Origin: AP-15 sp963738185 | GTDB lineage: Bacteria > Pseudomonadota > Alphaproteobacteria > ATCC43930 > CGMCC-115725 | Reading direction: 5' to 3' | NCBI GenBank assembly: GCA_963738185.1 | Contig: CAVTVA010000001.1 | Span: 496,001 to 560,000 of the forward strand | DNA length: 64,000 nt | Shown: positions 7,992 through 17,717 of the stretch, piece by piece | Numbering within the stretch: position 1 is the first letter of the stretch | How the letters are laid out: each line of letters begins with the position of its first letter | Notes under the pieces: model-generated | What the model was told of the DNA's origin: nothing | The model's input: only the letters and a program-made list of their open reading frames with translations | Databases searched by the model: none | Program-made: the position numbers and the translations under genes

Positions 7992-9254
7992 ATGACCGAC
8001 ACCTTGCTCGCCTGCCGCGACTGCGGCCAGATCCACCGGGCCGATGCCGGTCTGCTGCGGCGACGCTCTCTATCGTGCCGGCGCTGCGGCGCGCGCCTGT
8101 GGCGCCGCTCCGCGGCCGGCGCCGCCGAACTCTTCGCCGTCGCCGCGACCGCGGTGATCTTGCTGGTGCTGGCCAACGCCTTTCCGCTGTTTGAGATCAG
8201 CCTGACCGGCGACCGACGCAGCGCCTTGATCGCCAATGGTGCGGTGGCGCTCACCCGCTACGGCAGCGACATCGCGGCGGTCGGGGTCCTGGTCGCGCTG
8301 ATCGCGCTCGCAATCCCGGCGCTCAGCGTCGGCTTGGTGGCGATCACCGTCGGCCGGCTCAACGCTGCGGCGCGCAAGGTCCACTCCCGGCGCCGCGAGA
8401 TCGCCGGGCTCTGGCGCGCGGTGCTCCAGCTGCGCCCGTGGAGCATGCTCGACGTCTATCTGCTCGGCGCCGTGGTGGCCTATACCCGGCTCGATCAATT
8501 GGCCGGCGTCCGGGTCGCCGTTACCGCCGGGGGGTACGCGCTGGCGGCCTTGGTTCTGGCGCAGATCCTGATGGAGCAATCGCTCGGCCGCCAGCAGGTC
8601 TGGGACACGCTCGGCGATCCCGGACAATATGCTCCGGCACTCGGCGAACCATGGGTCCTCTGCCTCGAATGCGACCTCGTCACCGCGGCTTTCGCGGCCG
8701 GCATTGCGCGCCGGCATTGCCCGCGTTGCGGCGCCCGTCTGACGTCGCGTCGGGCCGGCAGCCTCGCCGCCACCGCCGCCCTAACCGCGGCCGGCTATAT
8801 TCTTTATCTCCCGGCCAACCTGTTGCCGGTGATGAGCATCACCCAATTTGGCCGCAGCGATCCGTACACGATATTGGGCGGTGTGCGCGAGCTGGCGGCG
8901 GCAGGATTGTGGCCGCTGGCGCTGCTGGTCCTGGTCGCCTCGATCATTGTGCCGGGGCTGAAGCTCGCCGGGCTCAGCTGGTTTCTGATCGCCGCCCGGT
9001 CGCGCTCGGCCCGGCTGCTGCGGCCGCGCACGGCGCTTTATCGCTTCATCAATTTTATCGGCCGATGGTCGAACATCGATGTATTTGTGGTGTCGATCCT
9101 AGTGGCATTGGTGCAATTCGGAAACTTGACGACGATCGAGCCGGGAGCAGGCATCGCCTGCTTCGCCGCCGTCGTTGTCGTGACGATGGCCGCCACCCGC
9201 GTCTTTGACCCGCGGCTGATGTGGGACGCGGCAGCCGCCCGGAGGCGCGGGTGA
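7992..9254 (+). CDS. pqiA: PqiA family integral membrane protein (two PqiA domains)
   Basis: Inner-membrane component of the Pqi intermembrane lipid-transport system. The protein has two repeated halves. Each opens with a zinc-ribbon CxxC pair (LACRDCG...SCRRCGARL near the N-terminus; LCLECD...HCPRCGARL near residue 235) and continues with four membrane helices. Conserved features after the helices include TRYGSDIAAVGVLVALIALAI in the first half and FINFIGRWSNIDVFVVSIL in the second. The length of 420 residues is normal. Its stop overlaps the GTG start of pqiB by four bases, so pqiA, pqiB and pqiC are translated as a coupled unit. Confidence 0.92.
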   Translation: MTDTLLACRDCGQIHRADAGLLRRRSLSCRRCGARLWRRSAAGAAELFAVAATAVILLVLANAFPLFEISLTGDRRSALIANGAVALTRYGSDIAAVGVLVALIALAIPALSVGLVAITVGRLNAAARKVHSRRREIAGLWRAVLQLRPWSMLDVYLLGAVVAYTRLDQLAGVRVAVTAGGYALAALVLAQILMEQSLGRQQVWDTLGDPGQYAPALGEPWVLCLECDLVTAAFAAGIARRHCPRCGARLTSRRAGSLAATAALTAAGYILYLPANLLPVMSITQFGRSDPYTILGGVRELAAAGLWPLALLVLVASIIVPGLKLAGLSWFLIAARSRSARLLRPRTALYRFINFIGRWSNIDVFVVSILVALVQFGNLTTIEPGAGIACFAAVVVVTMAATRVFDPRLMWDAAAARRRG

Positions 9255-10942
9255 GCGGCTCGGATCCGTCGGGGCCGGTTCCGGACGCGCCGCCCCCGCC
9301 CGAGCCCAGCGGCTGGGCCGGCCTGCCCTGGGTGTGGGCGGTTCCGGTCGTGGCCCTGATCATCGCAGGGTGGCTCGGCTACCGCGCGCTCGCCGAGCGC
9401 GGACCGACCATCACGATCAGCTTCGCCACCGCCGAGGGGATCGAGGCCGGCCGCACCTCGATCCGCTACAAGGATGTCGAGCTCGGCCATGTCACCAAGG
9501 TCGGGCTCACCCCCGATCGTTCGCGCGCGCTGGTTACCGCGGCGATGACCCGCGCGGCCGAGCCGTTGCTGCGCTCCGACAGCAAATTCTGGGTGGTCCG
9601 GCCGCGCATCGGATTGGGCGGGGTCTCGGGTCTCGGGACCGTCCTCTCCGGCCCCTATATCGGCATGCTGCCGGGCAAAGGCGCGCCCGGTGCCGACAGC
9701 TTTGCCGGGCTCGATACCCCGCCGCCCAAGGAAGGCCTGGTCAGCGGCCGAAGCTACACCCTGATCGCCAAAAAGCTGGCCGAGATCAGCGATCAATCGG
9801 CGGTTTATTACCATGGCGTGCAAGTCGGGGAGGTTACCGGCCACAAGCTGTCGGACCGCGACGGCACGGTCGCCGTGCAGATCTTTATCTATGCGCCGCA
9901 TCAGGCGCTGATCCACACCGACAGCCGGTTCTGGGTCGCGTCCGGATTGAATGTCTCGGTCGGCGCCGAGGGCGTGAAGCTCGCCACCGCGCCGCTCTTG
10001 ACCATCGTCGCCGGCGGCATCGTGTTCGATACGCCTGACGAGGCGCTCTCTCGACCGCCGAGCCCGCCCGGCTCTAAATTCCAGCTCTACGCCAGCGAAA
10101 AGGATGCAGACGAGGCCGCCGAGCCGGTCCGTGTCTCTTATCAGCTGGAGTTTCCTGGCTCGGTAAGCGGTGTCACGGTCGGGACCCCAGTCGATTTGCG
10201 CGGCCTGCCGATCGGCGAGGTCACCGCGGTGCGGCTCGAATACGATCCGGCGGCGGACACGATCCGGGAGCCGGTGACGATCGAGGTGGCGCCGCATCGG
10301 ATCGAGGTCGGCACCCGGCATTTGGATACGATGTCCCAGGACCCGGTCGCCGCCACCAACCGGATGTTCGAGCAGCTCGTCGCCAAGGGGCTGCGCGCCC
10401 AGCTGGTGACCGCCAATCTGTTGACCGGACAGCGCGCGATCGAGCTCGACTTCGTGCCCGGCGCACCTCCGGCAAAGGTGGCTGGGGTCGGGCTCGACCC
10501 ACAGCTGCCGACCGTCGAATCGAGCGGGATCGATCAGGTCACGCGCTCGGCAAACAAGCTGATGACTAAGCTCGCAGCTTTGCCGCTCGATCAGCTGGTC
10601 GGCCAGATCCGGCTGATGGTCGTTCATGCCGACTCGCTCGTCGAGCGGCCCGAGGTCAAGCGCTCGCTGCACAATCTCGACCTGACCTTGGCCAACACTG
10701 CAAAACTGACCAGGACTGCCGATATCCAAGTCGGGCCGCTGCTGCAACGGCTCAACGGCGCCGCTGCGCAGCTCAGGGCTACATTGATGATCCTCGGCAA
10801 CGATCCGGCCGCGAGCAACGATCTGGCGCGCACCCTGGCCGAGCTGAAGGACGCCGCCCGCTCGATCCGGGTGCTGGCCGACTATCTCGAACGCCATCCC
10901 GAATCGCTGATCAGCGGCAAGCCCAACGAGGCCTCGCGGTGA
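9251..10942 (+). CDS. pqiB: PqiB, MCE-domain lipid-transport protein
   Basis: Periplasmic MCE (MlaD-like) protein anchored by one N-terminal helix (WVWAVPVVALIIAGWLGYRAL). Three MCE domains follow. They are recognisable at FATAEGIEAGRTSIRYKDVE, at the segment beginning TLIAKKLAEISDQSAVYYHG, and at the third beginning QLEFPGSVSGVTVGTPVDLR. The C-terminal helical part is expected to form the tunnel through which lipids cross the periplasm. I chose the GTG at 9251 because it forms a GTGA overlap with the pqiA stop; an upstream in-frame start would lie within pqiA. It ends with a second GTGA overlap into pqiC. Confidence 0.92.
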   Translation: MSGSDPSGPVPDAPPPPEPSGWAGLPWVWAVPVVALIIAGWLGYRALAERGPTITISFATAEGIEAGRTSIRYKDVELGHVTKVGLTPDRSRALVTAAMTRAAEPLLRSDSKFWVVRPRIGLGGVSGLGTVLSGPYIGMLPGKGAPGADSFAGLDTPPPKEGLVSGRSYTLIAKKLAEISDQSAVYYHGVQVGEVTGHKLSDRDGTVAVQIFIYAPHQALIHTDSRFWVASGLNVSVGAEGVKLATAPLLTIVAGGIVFDTPDEALSRPPSPPGSKFQLYASEKDADEAAEPVRVSYQLEFPGSVSGVTVGTPVDLRGLPIGEVTAVRLEYDPAADTIREPVTIEVAPHRIEVGTRHLDTMSQDPVAATNRMFEQLVAKGLRAQLVTANLLTGQRAIELDFVPGAPPAKVAGVGLDPQLPTVESSGIDQVTRSANKLMTKLAALPLDQLVGQIRLMVVHADSLVERPEVKRSLHNLDLTLANTAKLTRTADIQVGPLLQRLNGAAAQLRATLMILGNDPAASNDLARTLAELKDAARSIRVLADYLERHPESLISGKPNEASR

Positions 10943-11556
10943 AGCTGCCGCTGGCGATGGCGCTGGCGGGACTGCTCGCGGCGTGCAGCTCGCCACCGAG
11001 CCGGTACTATGTCCTAACCGCGCAGCCGCCGCCCGTACGGCCGACAGTTCAAGCCCTCGCCAGGACGACCACCGTCACGATTGGCGCGGTGAAATTGCCG
11101 GGGGCGCTCGACCGCCCGCAGATCGCCCGCCGCATCGGCCCGAATCAGCTCGATTACGCCGAGAACGAGCGCTGGGCCGGCCCGCTCGACGAGATGGTCC
11201 GGCGGGTGCTCACGGCCGATCTGCGCGACCGATTGCCGCCCGGGGTGGCGATGATCGAGAACGATTCGGCGGCCCCGGCGAATTCGACGGTCGCGATCGA
11301 CATCTCGCGCTTTGACGCCGACAAATCGGGCCGGGTGATCCTCGAGGCCAGCTGGGAGACGTTGGGCAAGAACGCGGCCGTGATCGGCACACCCGGCAAC
11401 GCGAGGATCGTCGAGCCGGCCTCTGGTTCCGACACCGCGGCACTCGCGGCAACGATGAGCCGTGCCCTCGACGCGCTCGCCGACCGGATCGCCGCCGGCA
11501 TTATCGCCAAAGCCGACAACAGCGGAACGTTGATCGCCGGTATCACAGCCGCCTAG
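10939..11556 (+). CDS. pqiC: PqiC family outer-membrane lipoprotein
   Basis: ABC-type transport auxiliary lipoprotein of the PqiC family, thought to cap the PqiB tunnel at the outer membrane. The N-terminus is a lipoprotein signal peptide with lipobox LLAACSS, so Cys16 would be lipidated. The mature part begins PPSRYYVLTAQPP, the family hallmark, and has LPGALDRPQIARRIGPNQLD and WAGPLDEMVRRVLTADL further on. The start is a GTG sharing GTGA with the pqiB stop. thyX follows 20 bases downstream and may be co-transcribed. Confidence 0.9.
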   Translation: MKLPLAMALAGLLAACSSPPSRYYVLTAQPPPVRPTVQALARTTTVTIGAVKLPGALDRPQIARRIGPNQLDYAENERWAGPLDEMVRRVLTADLRDRLPPGVAMIENDSAAPANSTVAIDISRFDADKSGRVILEASWETLGKNAAVIGTPGNARIVEPASGSDTAALAATMSRALDALADRIAAGIIAKADNSGTLIAGITAA

Positions 11557-11575
11557 TCTGGGCAGGGAGGCGAGG

Positions 11576-12514
11576 ATGCCGCTGACGAACGAGCAACAAG
11601 ACGAGATTGCAAGCCGGCGGGGCGAGGTCCGCCCGACCCGGCGCGCCGCCGTGCCCGCGCTGGAGGAGATCCTCTATCAGCCGCTGCCGGTGCTCGACCA
11701 CGGCTTTGTTCGCGTCATCGACTATATGGGCGACGACGCCGCAATCGTGCAGGCGGCGCGGGTCTCGTATGGCCGCGGCACCCGGCGGGTCAGCGAAGAC
11801 CAGGGGCTCGTCAACTACCTGATGCGGCATCGGCACACGACGCCGTTCGAGATGTGCGAAATCAAGTTTCACGTCAAACTGCCGATCTTTGTCGCCCGGC
11901 AATGGATCCGCCACCGCACGGCCAACGTCAATGAATACTCGGCACGCTATTCGGTCCTAGACAATGAATTCTACATGCCCCAAGGCGAGCACGTGGCGGC
12001 GCAGGCGACAGCCAACCGCCAGGGACGTGAGGGAATATTCCATCAGGGCGCGGCGCAGCGCGTCCTTGACCTGCTGCGCGAAGATGCCGAGCGCGCTTAT
12101 GCGGGGTATACCGAATTGCTGAACGAGGATGGCTCGGGCGCGCCGCTCGACCCGGAGCGTCCAGGCCTCGCGCGCGAGCTCGCTCGCATCAACCTGACGC
12201 TCGGTTTTTACACACAGTGGTACTGGAAGATCGATCTTCACAATTTAATTCATTTTCTGTCGTTGCGCGCCGATCCGCATGCGCAATACGAGATCCGCGC
12301 CTATGCCGAAATCATGCTCGACATTTTGAAGCGTTGGGTCCCGATGACCTATGCCGCTTTTCTCGAATACCGGCTGAACGCGGCGACGATCTCGGCAACA
12401 GGGCTCGCGGTGATCCGCCGCCTGCTCGCCGGCGAGGCCGTCAGCCAAGCGCAGAGCGGCCTTTCCGCCCGCGAGTGGCGCGAGTTGATGGCGCTGCTCG
12501 GCCACCCCGCCTAA
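11576..12514 (+). CDS. thyX: FAD-dependent thymidylate synthase
   Basis: ThyX makes dTMP from dUMP using FAD and methylenetetrahydrofolate. The diagnostic motif RHRTANVNEYS is at residues 112-122, preceded by FVARQWI. Other conserved pieces are MRHRHTTPFEMCEIKFH (about residues 83-99) and the C-terminal DLHNLIHFLSLRADPHAQYEI with the residues that hold FAD and dUMP. The length of 312 residues is normal for the proteobacterial subgroup. The ATG at 11576 follows GGGAGGCGAGG. No thyA is present in this window. It converges with glnB. Confidence 0.96.
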   Translation: MPLTNEQQDEIASRRGEVRPTRRAAVPALEEILYQPLPVLDHGFVRVIDYMGDDAAIVQAARVSYGRGTRRVSEDQGLVNYLMRHRHTTPFEMCEIKFHVKLPIFVARQWIRHRTANVNEYSARYSVLDNEFYMPQGEHVAAQATANRQGREGIFHQGAAQRVLDLLREDAERAYAGYTELLNEDGSGAPLDPERPGLARELARINLTLGFYTQWYWKIDLHNLIHFLSLRADPHAQYEIRAYAEIMLDILKRWVPMTYAAFLEYRLNAATISATGLAVIRRLLAGEAVSQAQSGLSAREWRELMALLGHPA

Positions 12515-12538
12515 AGCAAGCGCGGCGAACAGCTTACC

Positions 12539-12877
12539 TTAGATCGCGTCGGGGCCGCGCTCGCCGGTGCGGATGCGGATCGCCTCGTCGAGGCTGGTGA
12601 CAAAGATTTTGCCGTCGCCGATCCGCCCGGTGCGCGCCGACTGCTGGATCGCCTCGACCGCGCGCTCGACCAGTGCGTCTTCCATGACCACCTCGATCTT
12701 CACCTTGGGCAGAAAATCGACCACGTATTCGGCCCCGCGATAGAGCTCGGTGTGGCCTTTTTGACGGCCGAACCCCTTGGCCTCGGTGACGGTGATTCCC
12801 CTGATCCCAACCTCGTGCAGCGCCTCCTTCACCTCGTCGAGCTTGAAGGGCTTGATGATTGCCTCGATCTTTTTCAT
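12539..12877 (-). CDS. glnB: PII nitrogen-regulatory protein
   Basis: A 112-residue PII signal-transduction protein that senses 2-oxoglutarate, ATP/ADP and, by uridylylation, glutamine. The T-loop tyrosine is Tyr51 in YRGAEYVVDFLPKVKIE. The two PROSITE-type PII segments and the C-terminal TGRIGDGKIFV are intact. The frame is open further upstream, but MKKIEAIIKPFKL is the universal PII start, so I placed it at 12877. No glnA follows, so I cannot decide between the GlnB and GlnK subtypes from context. A sigma-54-like promoter is found upstream. Confidence 0.93.
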   Translation of the reverse strand: MKKIEAIIKPFKLDEVKEALHEVGIRGITVTEAKGFGRQKGHTELYRGAEYVVDFLPKVKIEVVMEDALVERAVEAIQQSARTGRIGDGKIFVTSLDEAIRIRTGERGPDAI

Positions 12878-12925
12878 CGATGTTCGATCTCTCCCGGGGC
12901 GGGCACGGTCAATCGCCGGCAACGC

Positions 12926-12941
12926 AGCATAACCCATGCCA
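12926..12941 (-). promoter_or_regulatory. Candidate sigma-54 promoter of glnB
   Basis: The minus strand reads TGGCATGGGTTATGCT. It has GG and GC at the obligatory -24/-12 spacing and matches the TGGCAC-N5-TTGCW consensus except at two positions. The predicted start lies near 12915, giving a leader of roughly 38 bases before the glnB ATG. An adjacent perfect inverted repeat with arms TGCCAA and TTGGCA (12937-12954) overlaps the -24 box and could bind a regulator. This fits NtrC/RpoN control of a PII gene. Confidence 0.5.
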
Positions 12942-13030
12942 ACCATGCTTGGCACCGGGAAGCACACCGCCGGCGGCCGCATGGTTCTGCGACTGCTGAT
13001 GCGCCAAGCATAAGGTTGCCTAAAATTCAG

Positions 13031-14239
13031 TCAACGCGATACCCCCGCGCGGGACAAGTCGGGCATCGGCAGGTTCCCCAGCAGCCGGCGGACGCGCTCG
13101 ATCGCCTCGGCGATCGCCTCGCGGCTATTGGCGTAGGAGACGCGCAGATAGCCCTCGCCGAATTCGCCAAAGCTGGTGCCGGCAATGGTCGCCACGCCGG
13201 CCTCGTCGAGCAGCCGGCCCTGCAAGGCGCGCGAGTTGAGCCCGGTCCCGGTCACGTTCGGAAAGGCGTAGAAGGCGCCGCCCGGCCGGACGCAGCGCAA
13301 TCCTGGAACCCCATTCAGGGCCTCGACGATGAATTGGCGGCGCTCGGCAAAGGCCGAAACCATCCGCTCGACCGGCTCGCGCGGCCCGGTCAGCGCGGCG
13401 AGCCCCGCGAATTGCGCAGCGGCGTTGACGCAGGAATGGCAGTTGATCGCCAGCCGCTCGGCCGCGGCAAACAGCGCCTGCGGCCACACCCCGTAGCCCA
13501 TGCGCCAGCCGGTCATCGCATAGGTCTTGCTCCACCCGTCGAGCAGGATCAGCCGGTCGCGGATCGACGGGTAGCTCAACAGGCTGACATGCTCGGCCCC
13601 GTCATAGAGGATTTCGCCATAAATCTCGTCGCTCATGATCGCGACTTGCGGGTGATGCTCGAGCCCGGCGACCAGGCGGTCGAGCTCCAGGCGCGGCACC
13701 ACCCCGCCCGTCGGGTTGGCCGGGCTGTTGATGATGATCAGCCGGGTGCGCGGGGTGATCTTGTCGAGAACCTCGGCAGCGCTGAACGAGAAGCCGGCGC
13801 TCTCGTGGAGCGGGATCGGCACCGGCTCGGCGCCGGAAAAGCGGATCACGCTCTCGTAAATCGGGAAGCCGGGGTTCGGGTAGAGGATTTCGGCGCCGGG
13901 CTCGCCAAACATCAGGATCGCAAAAAACATCGTCACCTTGCCGCCCGGAACCACCAGCACGCACCCGGGCGACACCTCGACCCGATGGCGGCGATAGAGG
14001 TCGGCGGCGACCGCCTCGCGCAGCTGCGGGATGCCGTTTGCCGGAGTATAGCCGTGGTGGCCGTCGGCGAGGGCCTTGCGGCCGGCTTCGACGATATGCG
14101 AGGGCGTCGGGAAATCGGGCTGGCCGATGCCCAGATTGATGATCGAGCGGCCCTGTGCGGCGAGCGCGTTGGCGCGGGCCAGCACTTCAAAAGCGGTCTC
14201 GGTGCCGAGGACGCCGATGCGCCCGGCGATCTGCAACAT
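13031..14239 (-). CDS. Class I/II pyridoxal-phosphate aminotransferase
   Basis: Fold-type I aminotransferase of about 402 residues. The PLP-binding lysine is in GWSKTYAMTGWRMGYG. Other family residues are NLGIGQPDFPTP near the N-terminus, the cofactor-contacting INSPANPTGG, SDEIYGEI, and the carboxylate-binding arginine in GYLRVSYANS. It resembles broad aspartate/aromatic/alanine aminotransferases, and the amino-acid substrate cannot be assigned. The ATG at 14239 follows AGGAGGAAAGGCGC, a strong ribosome binding site. The longer open frame upstream has no comparable signal. Confidence 0.9.
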   Translation of the reverse strand: MLQIAGRIGVLGTETAFEVLARANALAAQGRSIINLGIGQPDFPTPSHIVEAGRKALADGHHGYTPANGIPQLREAVAADLYRRHRVEVSPGCVLVVPGGKVTMFFAILMFGEPGAEILYPNPGFPIYESVIRFSGAEPVPIPLHESAGFSFSAAEVLDKITPRTRLIIINSPANPTGGVVPRLELDRLVAGLEHHPQVAIMSDEIYGEILYDGAEHVSLLSYPSIRDRLILLDGWSKTYAMTGWRMGYGVWPQALFAAAERLAINCHSCVNAAAQFAGLAALTGPREPVERMVSAFAERRQFIVEALNGVPGLRCVRPGGAFYAFPNVTGTGLNSRALQGRLLDEAGVATIAGTSFGEFGEGYLRVSYANSREAIAEAIERVRRLLGNLPMPDLSRAGVSR

Positions 14240-14506
14240 GCGCCTTTCCTCCTGAATTCCCCGCCGCCGGCAGCTTAGCCTCGAGCCGGCCAAATAGCGA
14301 TTGGGAACCATCGTTTCGGGCGGCGCTCAATGTAAGCGCCGCAGCGCGGCTCCGCCGCTGCGGGCATCGCCGGGCTGTTACGTCTCGCCAGGCTGCCTTG
14401 GCGGTATTGGTCTATGATCGCATTTCTTGGGAGCGGACCGTCCAGCCGATCGCGCCGATCCGCGGGGCGCATGCCGGCGGATGGTGTCTTCGAGGGAGCG
14501 CTGCCC

Positions 14507-15697
14507 GTGCAACGATCAGGTAAAACCGGCGTCGCTGTCGTTTCCGCCCGGCCTGTTGCTGCGCTTGCCGAGGTGGTCGCCTGGATCGACGCCGCGGCAT
14601 CCTGTCTGCCGGCGGAATCGGCGCGGCTCGGTGATGCTATGGGGCGCGTGCTGGCCGCGGATTGCCGTGCCGGGGGCGCGATGCCCGAGCAAGACCGTGC
14701 CGCGCTCGACGGCTTTGCCGTGCGTGCGCACGAGAGCGTCGGCGCCAGCGGCTACAATCCGCTCGCCCTTGCGGCGGTCGCGGTGGCCGCCGGCCACCCG
14801 TTGCCGGCCGGGATGGACGCAGTTGTGCCGCTCGCTTCGGCCGAGCCGCAAGGCTCTGGCGCGGCGTTGCTGGTCGAGCCGTTGGCGCCGGGCGAGAATA
14901 TCGAGCGACGGGGCGCCGTCGCGGTGCCTGGGGCCATTCTGGTCCCAGCCGGGACGCGGCTCACGGCGCGCCATATCGGGCTCCTGGCGGCAGCCGGGAT
15001 CAGGGAGGTTGCGGTGGTGCGTCGGGCGCGCGTCGCCATTGTGCTGGCTGGGCCGATGCGCTCGGGCGTGCCCGACAGCAATTGGCCGATGCTCCGCGCC
15101 GCGGTCGAGCGGGACGGCGGCGTGGTTGCCGTCGAGGCGGTCGCGGCGGAGCGGTCGCGGGCGGCGTTGGCCGCGGCGCTCGCGGCCGCCGCTGCCGATG
15201 TCGCGCTGGTCATTGGCGGGACCGGGGGCGGACCCGACGATCACGCCGCGGCGGCATTGGCCGAGGCCGGCGAGCTGGCGCTGCACGGCCTGGCGCTGCG
15301 CCCGGGTGATACGGCTGGGCTCGGCCGCACCCAAGCGGGCATGCCGGTAGTGCTGTTGCCCGGCGCGCCGCCGGCTTGCTTGTGGAGCTATGAGCTGCTT
15401 GCCGGGCGGGCGATCCGCCGCCTCGGCGGCCGCGACCCGGATCTGCCGTTCGAGCGCCGCGCGATGATCGCCGCGCGCAAGCTCGTCTCGGCGGTCGGGA
15501 TGACCGAGATCTGCCCGGTGCGCCTTGGCGAGGCGGCAGGCACGGTCGAGCCGCTGCCCGCCTTTGCCGAAATCGGATTGATGGCGGCGGCCGCCGGCGA
15601 CGGCTTCGCCATCATCCCCGAGGCGAGCGAGGGCTGCCCGCAAGGCGCCTCGGTGATCGTGCACCTGTACGAGCGGCGCCACGCCGAGACAGGATGA
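14507..15697 (+). CDS. Divergent MoeA-like molybdopterin-binding protein
   Basis: A MoeA-family protein of about 396 residues. Recognisable parts are the N-terminal domain with MPEQDRAALDGFAVRA, equivalent to the MoeA region around its catalytic aspartate. There is also a MoCF-type domain with VALVIGGTGGGPDDH and a proline-rich VVLLPGAPPACLWSYE stretch. Canonical MoeA motifs are weakened, so it may be a specialised partner rather than the main molybdenum insertase. The GTG at 14507 follows GAGGGAG; an ATG at 14471 is the alternative. It ends 4 bases before a second, more typical MoeA gene, and the two are surely one operon. Confidence 0.75.
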   Translation: MQRSGKTGVAVVSARPVAALAEVVAWIDAAASCLPAESARLGDAMGRVLAADCRAGGAMPEQDRAALDGFAVRAHESVGASGYNPLALAAVAVAAGHPLPAGMDAVVPLASAEPQGSGAALLVEPLAPGENIERRGAVAVPGAILVPAGTRLTARHIGLLAAAGIREVAVVRRARVAIVLAGPMRSGVPDSNWPMLRAAVERDGGVVAVEAVAAERSRAALAAALAAAAADVALVIGGTGGGPDDHAAAALAEAGELALHGLALRPGDTAGLGRTQAGMPVVLLPGAPPACLWSYELLAGRAIRRLGGRDPDLPFERRAMIAARKLVSAVGMTEICPVRLGEAAGTVEPLPAFAEIGLMAAAAGDGFAIIPEASEGCPQGASVIVHLYERRHAETG

Positions 15698-15701
15698 GCC
15701 C

Positions 15702-17658
15702 ATGAACGATATTCCAACCGCGCTGCGCAGCCTGTCGCGACAGGAGCAGTTCCTCGAGGTCATCGACCGCGACGAAGCGATGGCCCGGTTTCATCGCCAC
15801 CTCGAATTGCGCCCGCTCGGCCGCGAGGGCGTGGCGCTGGCGCAGGCGCTGGGCCGCGTGCTGGCGCGCACGGTGGTGGCCGAAATCGACGTGCCAGGGT
15901 TCGACCGCGCCAATGTCGACGGGTTTGCGGTGCGCGCGTCCGACACCGCCGGCGCCAGCGCGCGGGCACCGATACCGCTGGCGCTGAACCAGGAAATCCT
16001 GACGCCCGGCCATGAGCCGCGTCTGGCGGTGACGCCCGGAACGGCGACTTTGATCGCCACCGGCGGCATGGTGCCGCGCGGGGCCGATGCGGTGGTCATG
16101 GTCGAGCACACCGAGACGCGCGAGGTCAATGGCGCCATGGTGGTCGAGGCGCATCGCCCGGCTGTCGCGGGCCAGCTCATCTCCTTTGCCGGCAGCGATC
16201 TCGCGCGCGGCGAGACCGTGCTGCGCGCCGGGCAGACCCTGACATCGCGCGAGATCGGCATGCTGGCGGCGGTCGGCTGCGCCGTTGTCGAGGTCTGGCG
16301 CCGGCCGCGCGTCGCGATCATCTCGACCGGAGACGAGATCGTAGCACCAGGCGAGCCGATCCGCCGGGGCGCGGTCTATGACTCGAATGCGGCGATCCTC
16401 GCCGCCGCGGTCGAGGAGGCGGGCGGCGCGCCCCGGCTGCTCGGCATCGGGCCGGACGATCAGGCCGTGCTGGCTGGCCTCGTCGAGCGCGGGCTGGCGG
16501 GTTGCGACATGGTGATCCTGTCGGGCGGCACCTCAAAGGGTGCGGGCGATTTGTGCTACCACGCGGTCGCCTCGTTAAAGGACCCGGGCATCCTCGTCCA
16601 CGGCGTCGCGCTGAAGCCCGGCAAGCCGCTGTGCCTCGCGGTGACCGGCGGCAAGCCGGTCGTCGTGCTGCCGGGGTTCCCGACTTCGGCGATCTTCACC
16701 TTTCACGAGTTTGCCGCACCGGTGATCCGCGCATTTGCCGGTTTACCCGCGGAGCAGGCGGAGCGCCAGCCGGCGATGTTGCCGGTGCGCCTCGCCTCCG
16801 AGCGCGGCCGCACCGAATATGTGATGGTGTCGCTGGTGCGCGGCGCCGACGACGCCGCGCTCGCGGCCTATCCGACCGGCAAAGGTTCGGGTGCCGTCAC
16901 GACCTTCAGCCAGGCCGACGGGTTTATCGCGATTGCACCGCATGTCGAGAGCGTGCCGGCCGGCACGCCGGTCGAGGTGCAGCTGATCGGCCGGGCCCAT
17001 CTCGCCGACCTCGTCGTGATCGGCAGCCATTGCGTCGGCCTCGATGTGCTGATCGGCCGGCTGCAGGCCGAAGGGATCACGGTCAAGGTGCTCAATATCG
17101 GCAGCACCGGCGGCCTCGCCGCGGCCAAGCGCGGCGAATGCGATGTGGCGCCGCATCCATCTGATGGACCCGCAGACCGGCGCCTATAACCGGCCGTTCC
17201 TGACCCCCGAGCTGGAGCTGGTGCCCGGTTATCGCCGCCTGCAGGGGGTCGTCTTCCGCAGCGGCGACCCGCGCTTCGAGGGCCGCTCGCTCGAAGCGGC
17301 CATCGCCGCGGCGCTCGCCGCCGCCGATTGCCTGATGGTCAACCGCAACGCCGGCAGCGGCACCCGCATCCTGACCGACCGGCTGCTCAACGGGGCACAG
17401 CCGCCCGGCTATTGGGCGCAGCCGAAATCGCACAACGCCGTTGCCGTCGCCGTCGCCCAGAACCGCGCCGACTGGGGCATTGCCATCGAAAACGTCGCCC
17501 GGCAATACGGGCTCGGCTTTGTCCCGGCGCAGGACGAGCACTACGATTTCGTCGTCCCCAAGGCGCGCCTCGACCGCCCGGCGGTGCAGCGCTTTCGGGA
17601 GCTGCTGGCCGACCCGGAGGTGCGCAAGGCCTTGTCCGAACTCGGCTTCGCTTCCTGA
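15702..17658 (+). CDS. moeA: MoeA fused to PBP-like domain; frameshifted
   Basis: Molybdopterin molybdotransferase domain (about residues 1-420) followed by a periplasmic-binding-protein-like (LysR substrate/PBP_like) domain. MoeA motifs include VPGFDRANVDGFAVRA, STGDEIV and ILSGGTSKGAGD. The PBP part begins DLVVIGSHCVGLDVLIGRLQ. The frame breaks near 17152: frame 3 runs off into APHPSDG, while the family sequence VAPIHLMDPQTGAYNRPF continues one base later to the stop at 17658. Removing a single base from GCGCCGCATCC restores a complete protein of about 650 residues. This could be a real lesion or a sequencing insertion. Confidence 0.85.
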
Positions 17659-17717
17659 CCCTTTTTCTCCCCCGCGTCGGGTGAGAAGGGAACCCGGCCC
17701 GAGAGGGGCCGCGGCGC

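Noticed and set aside
9038..10996. A 652-residue open frame antisense to pqiB
   Set aside because: It lies opposite three clear MCE domains, has no ribosome binding site and no recognisable family. High GC content keeps antisense frames open.
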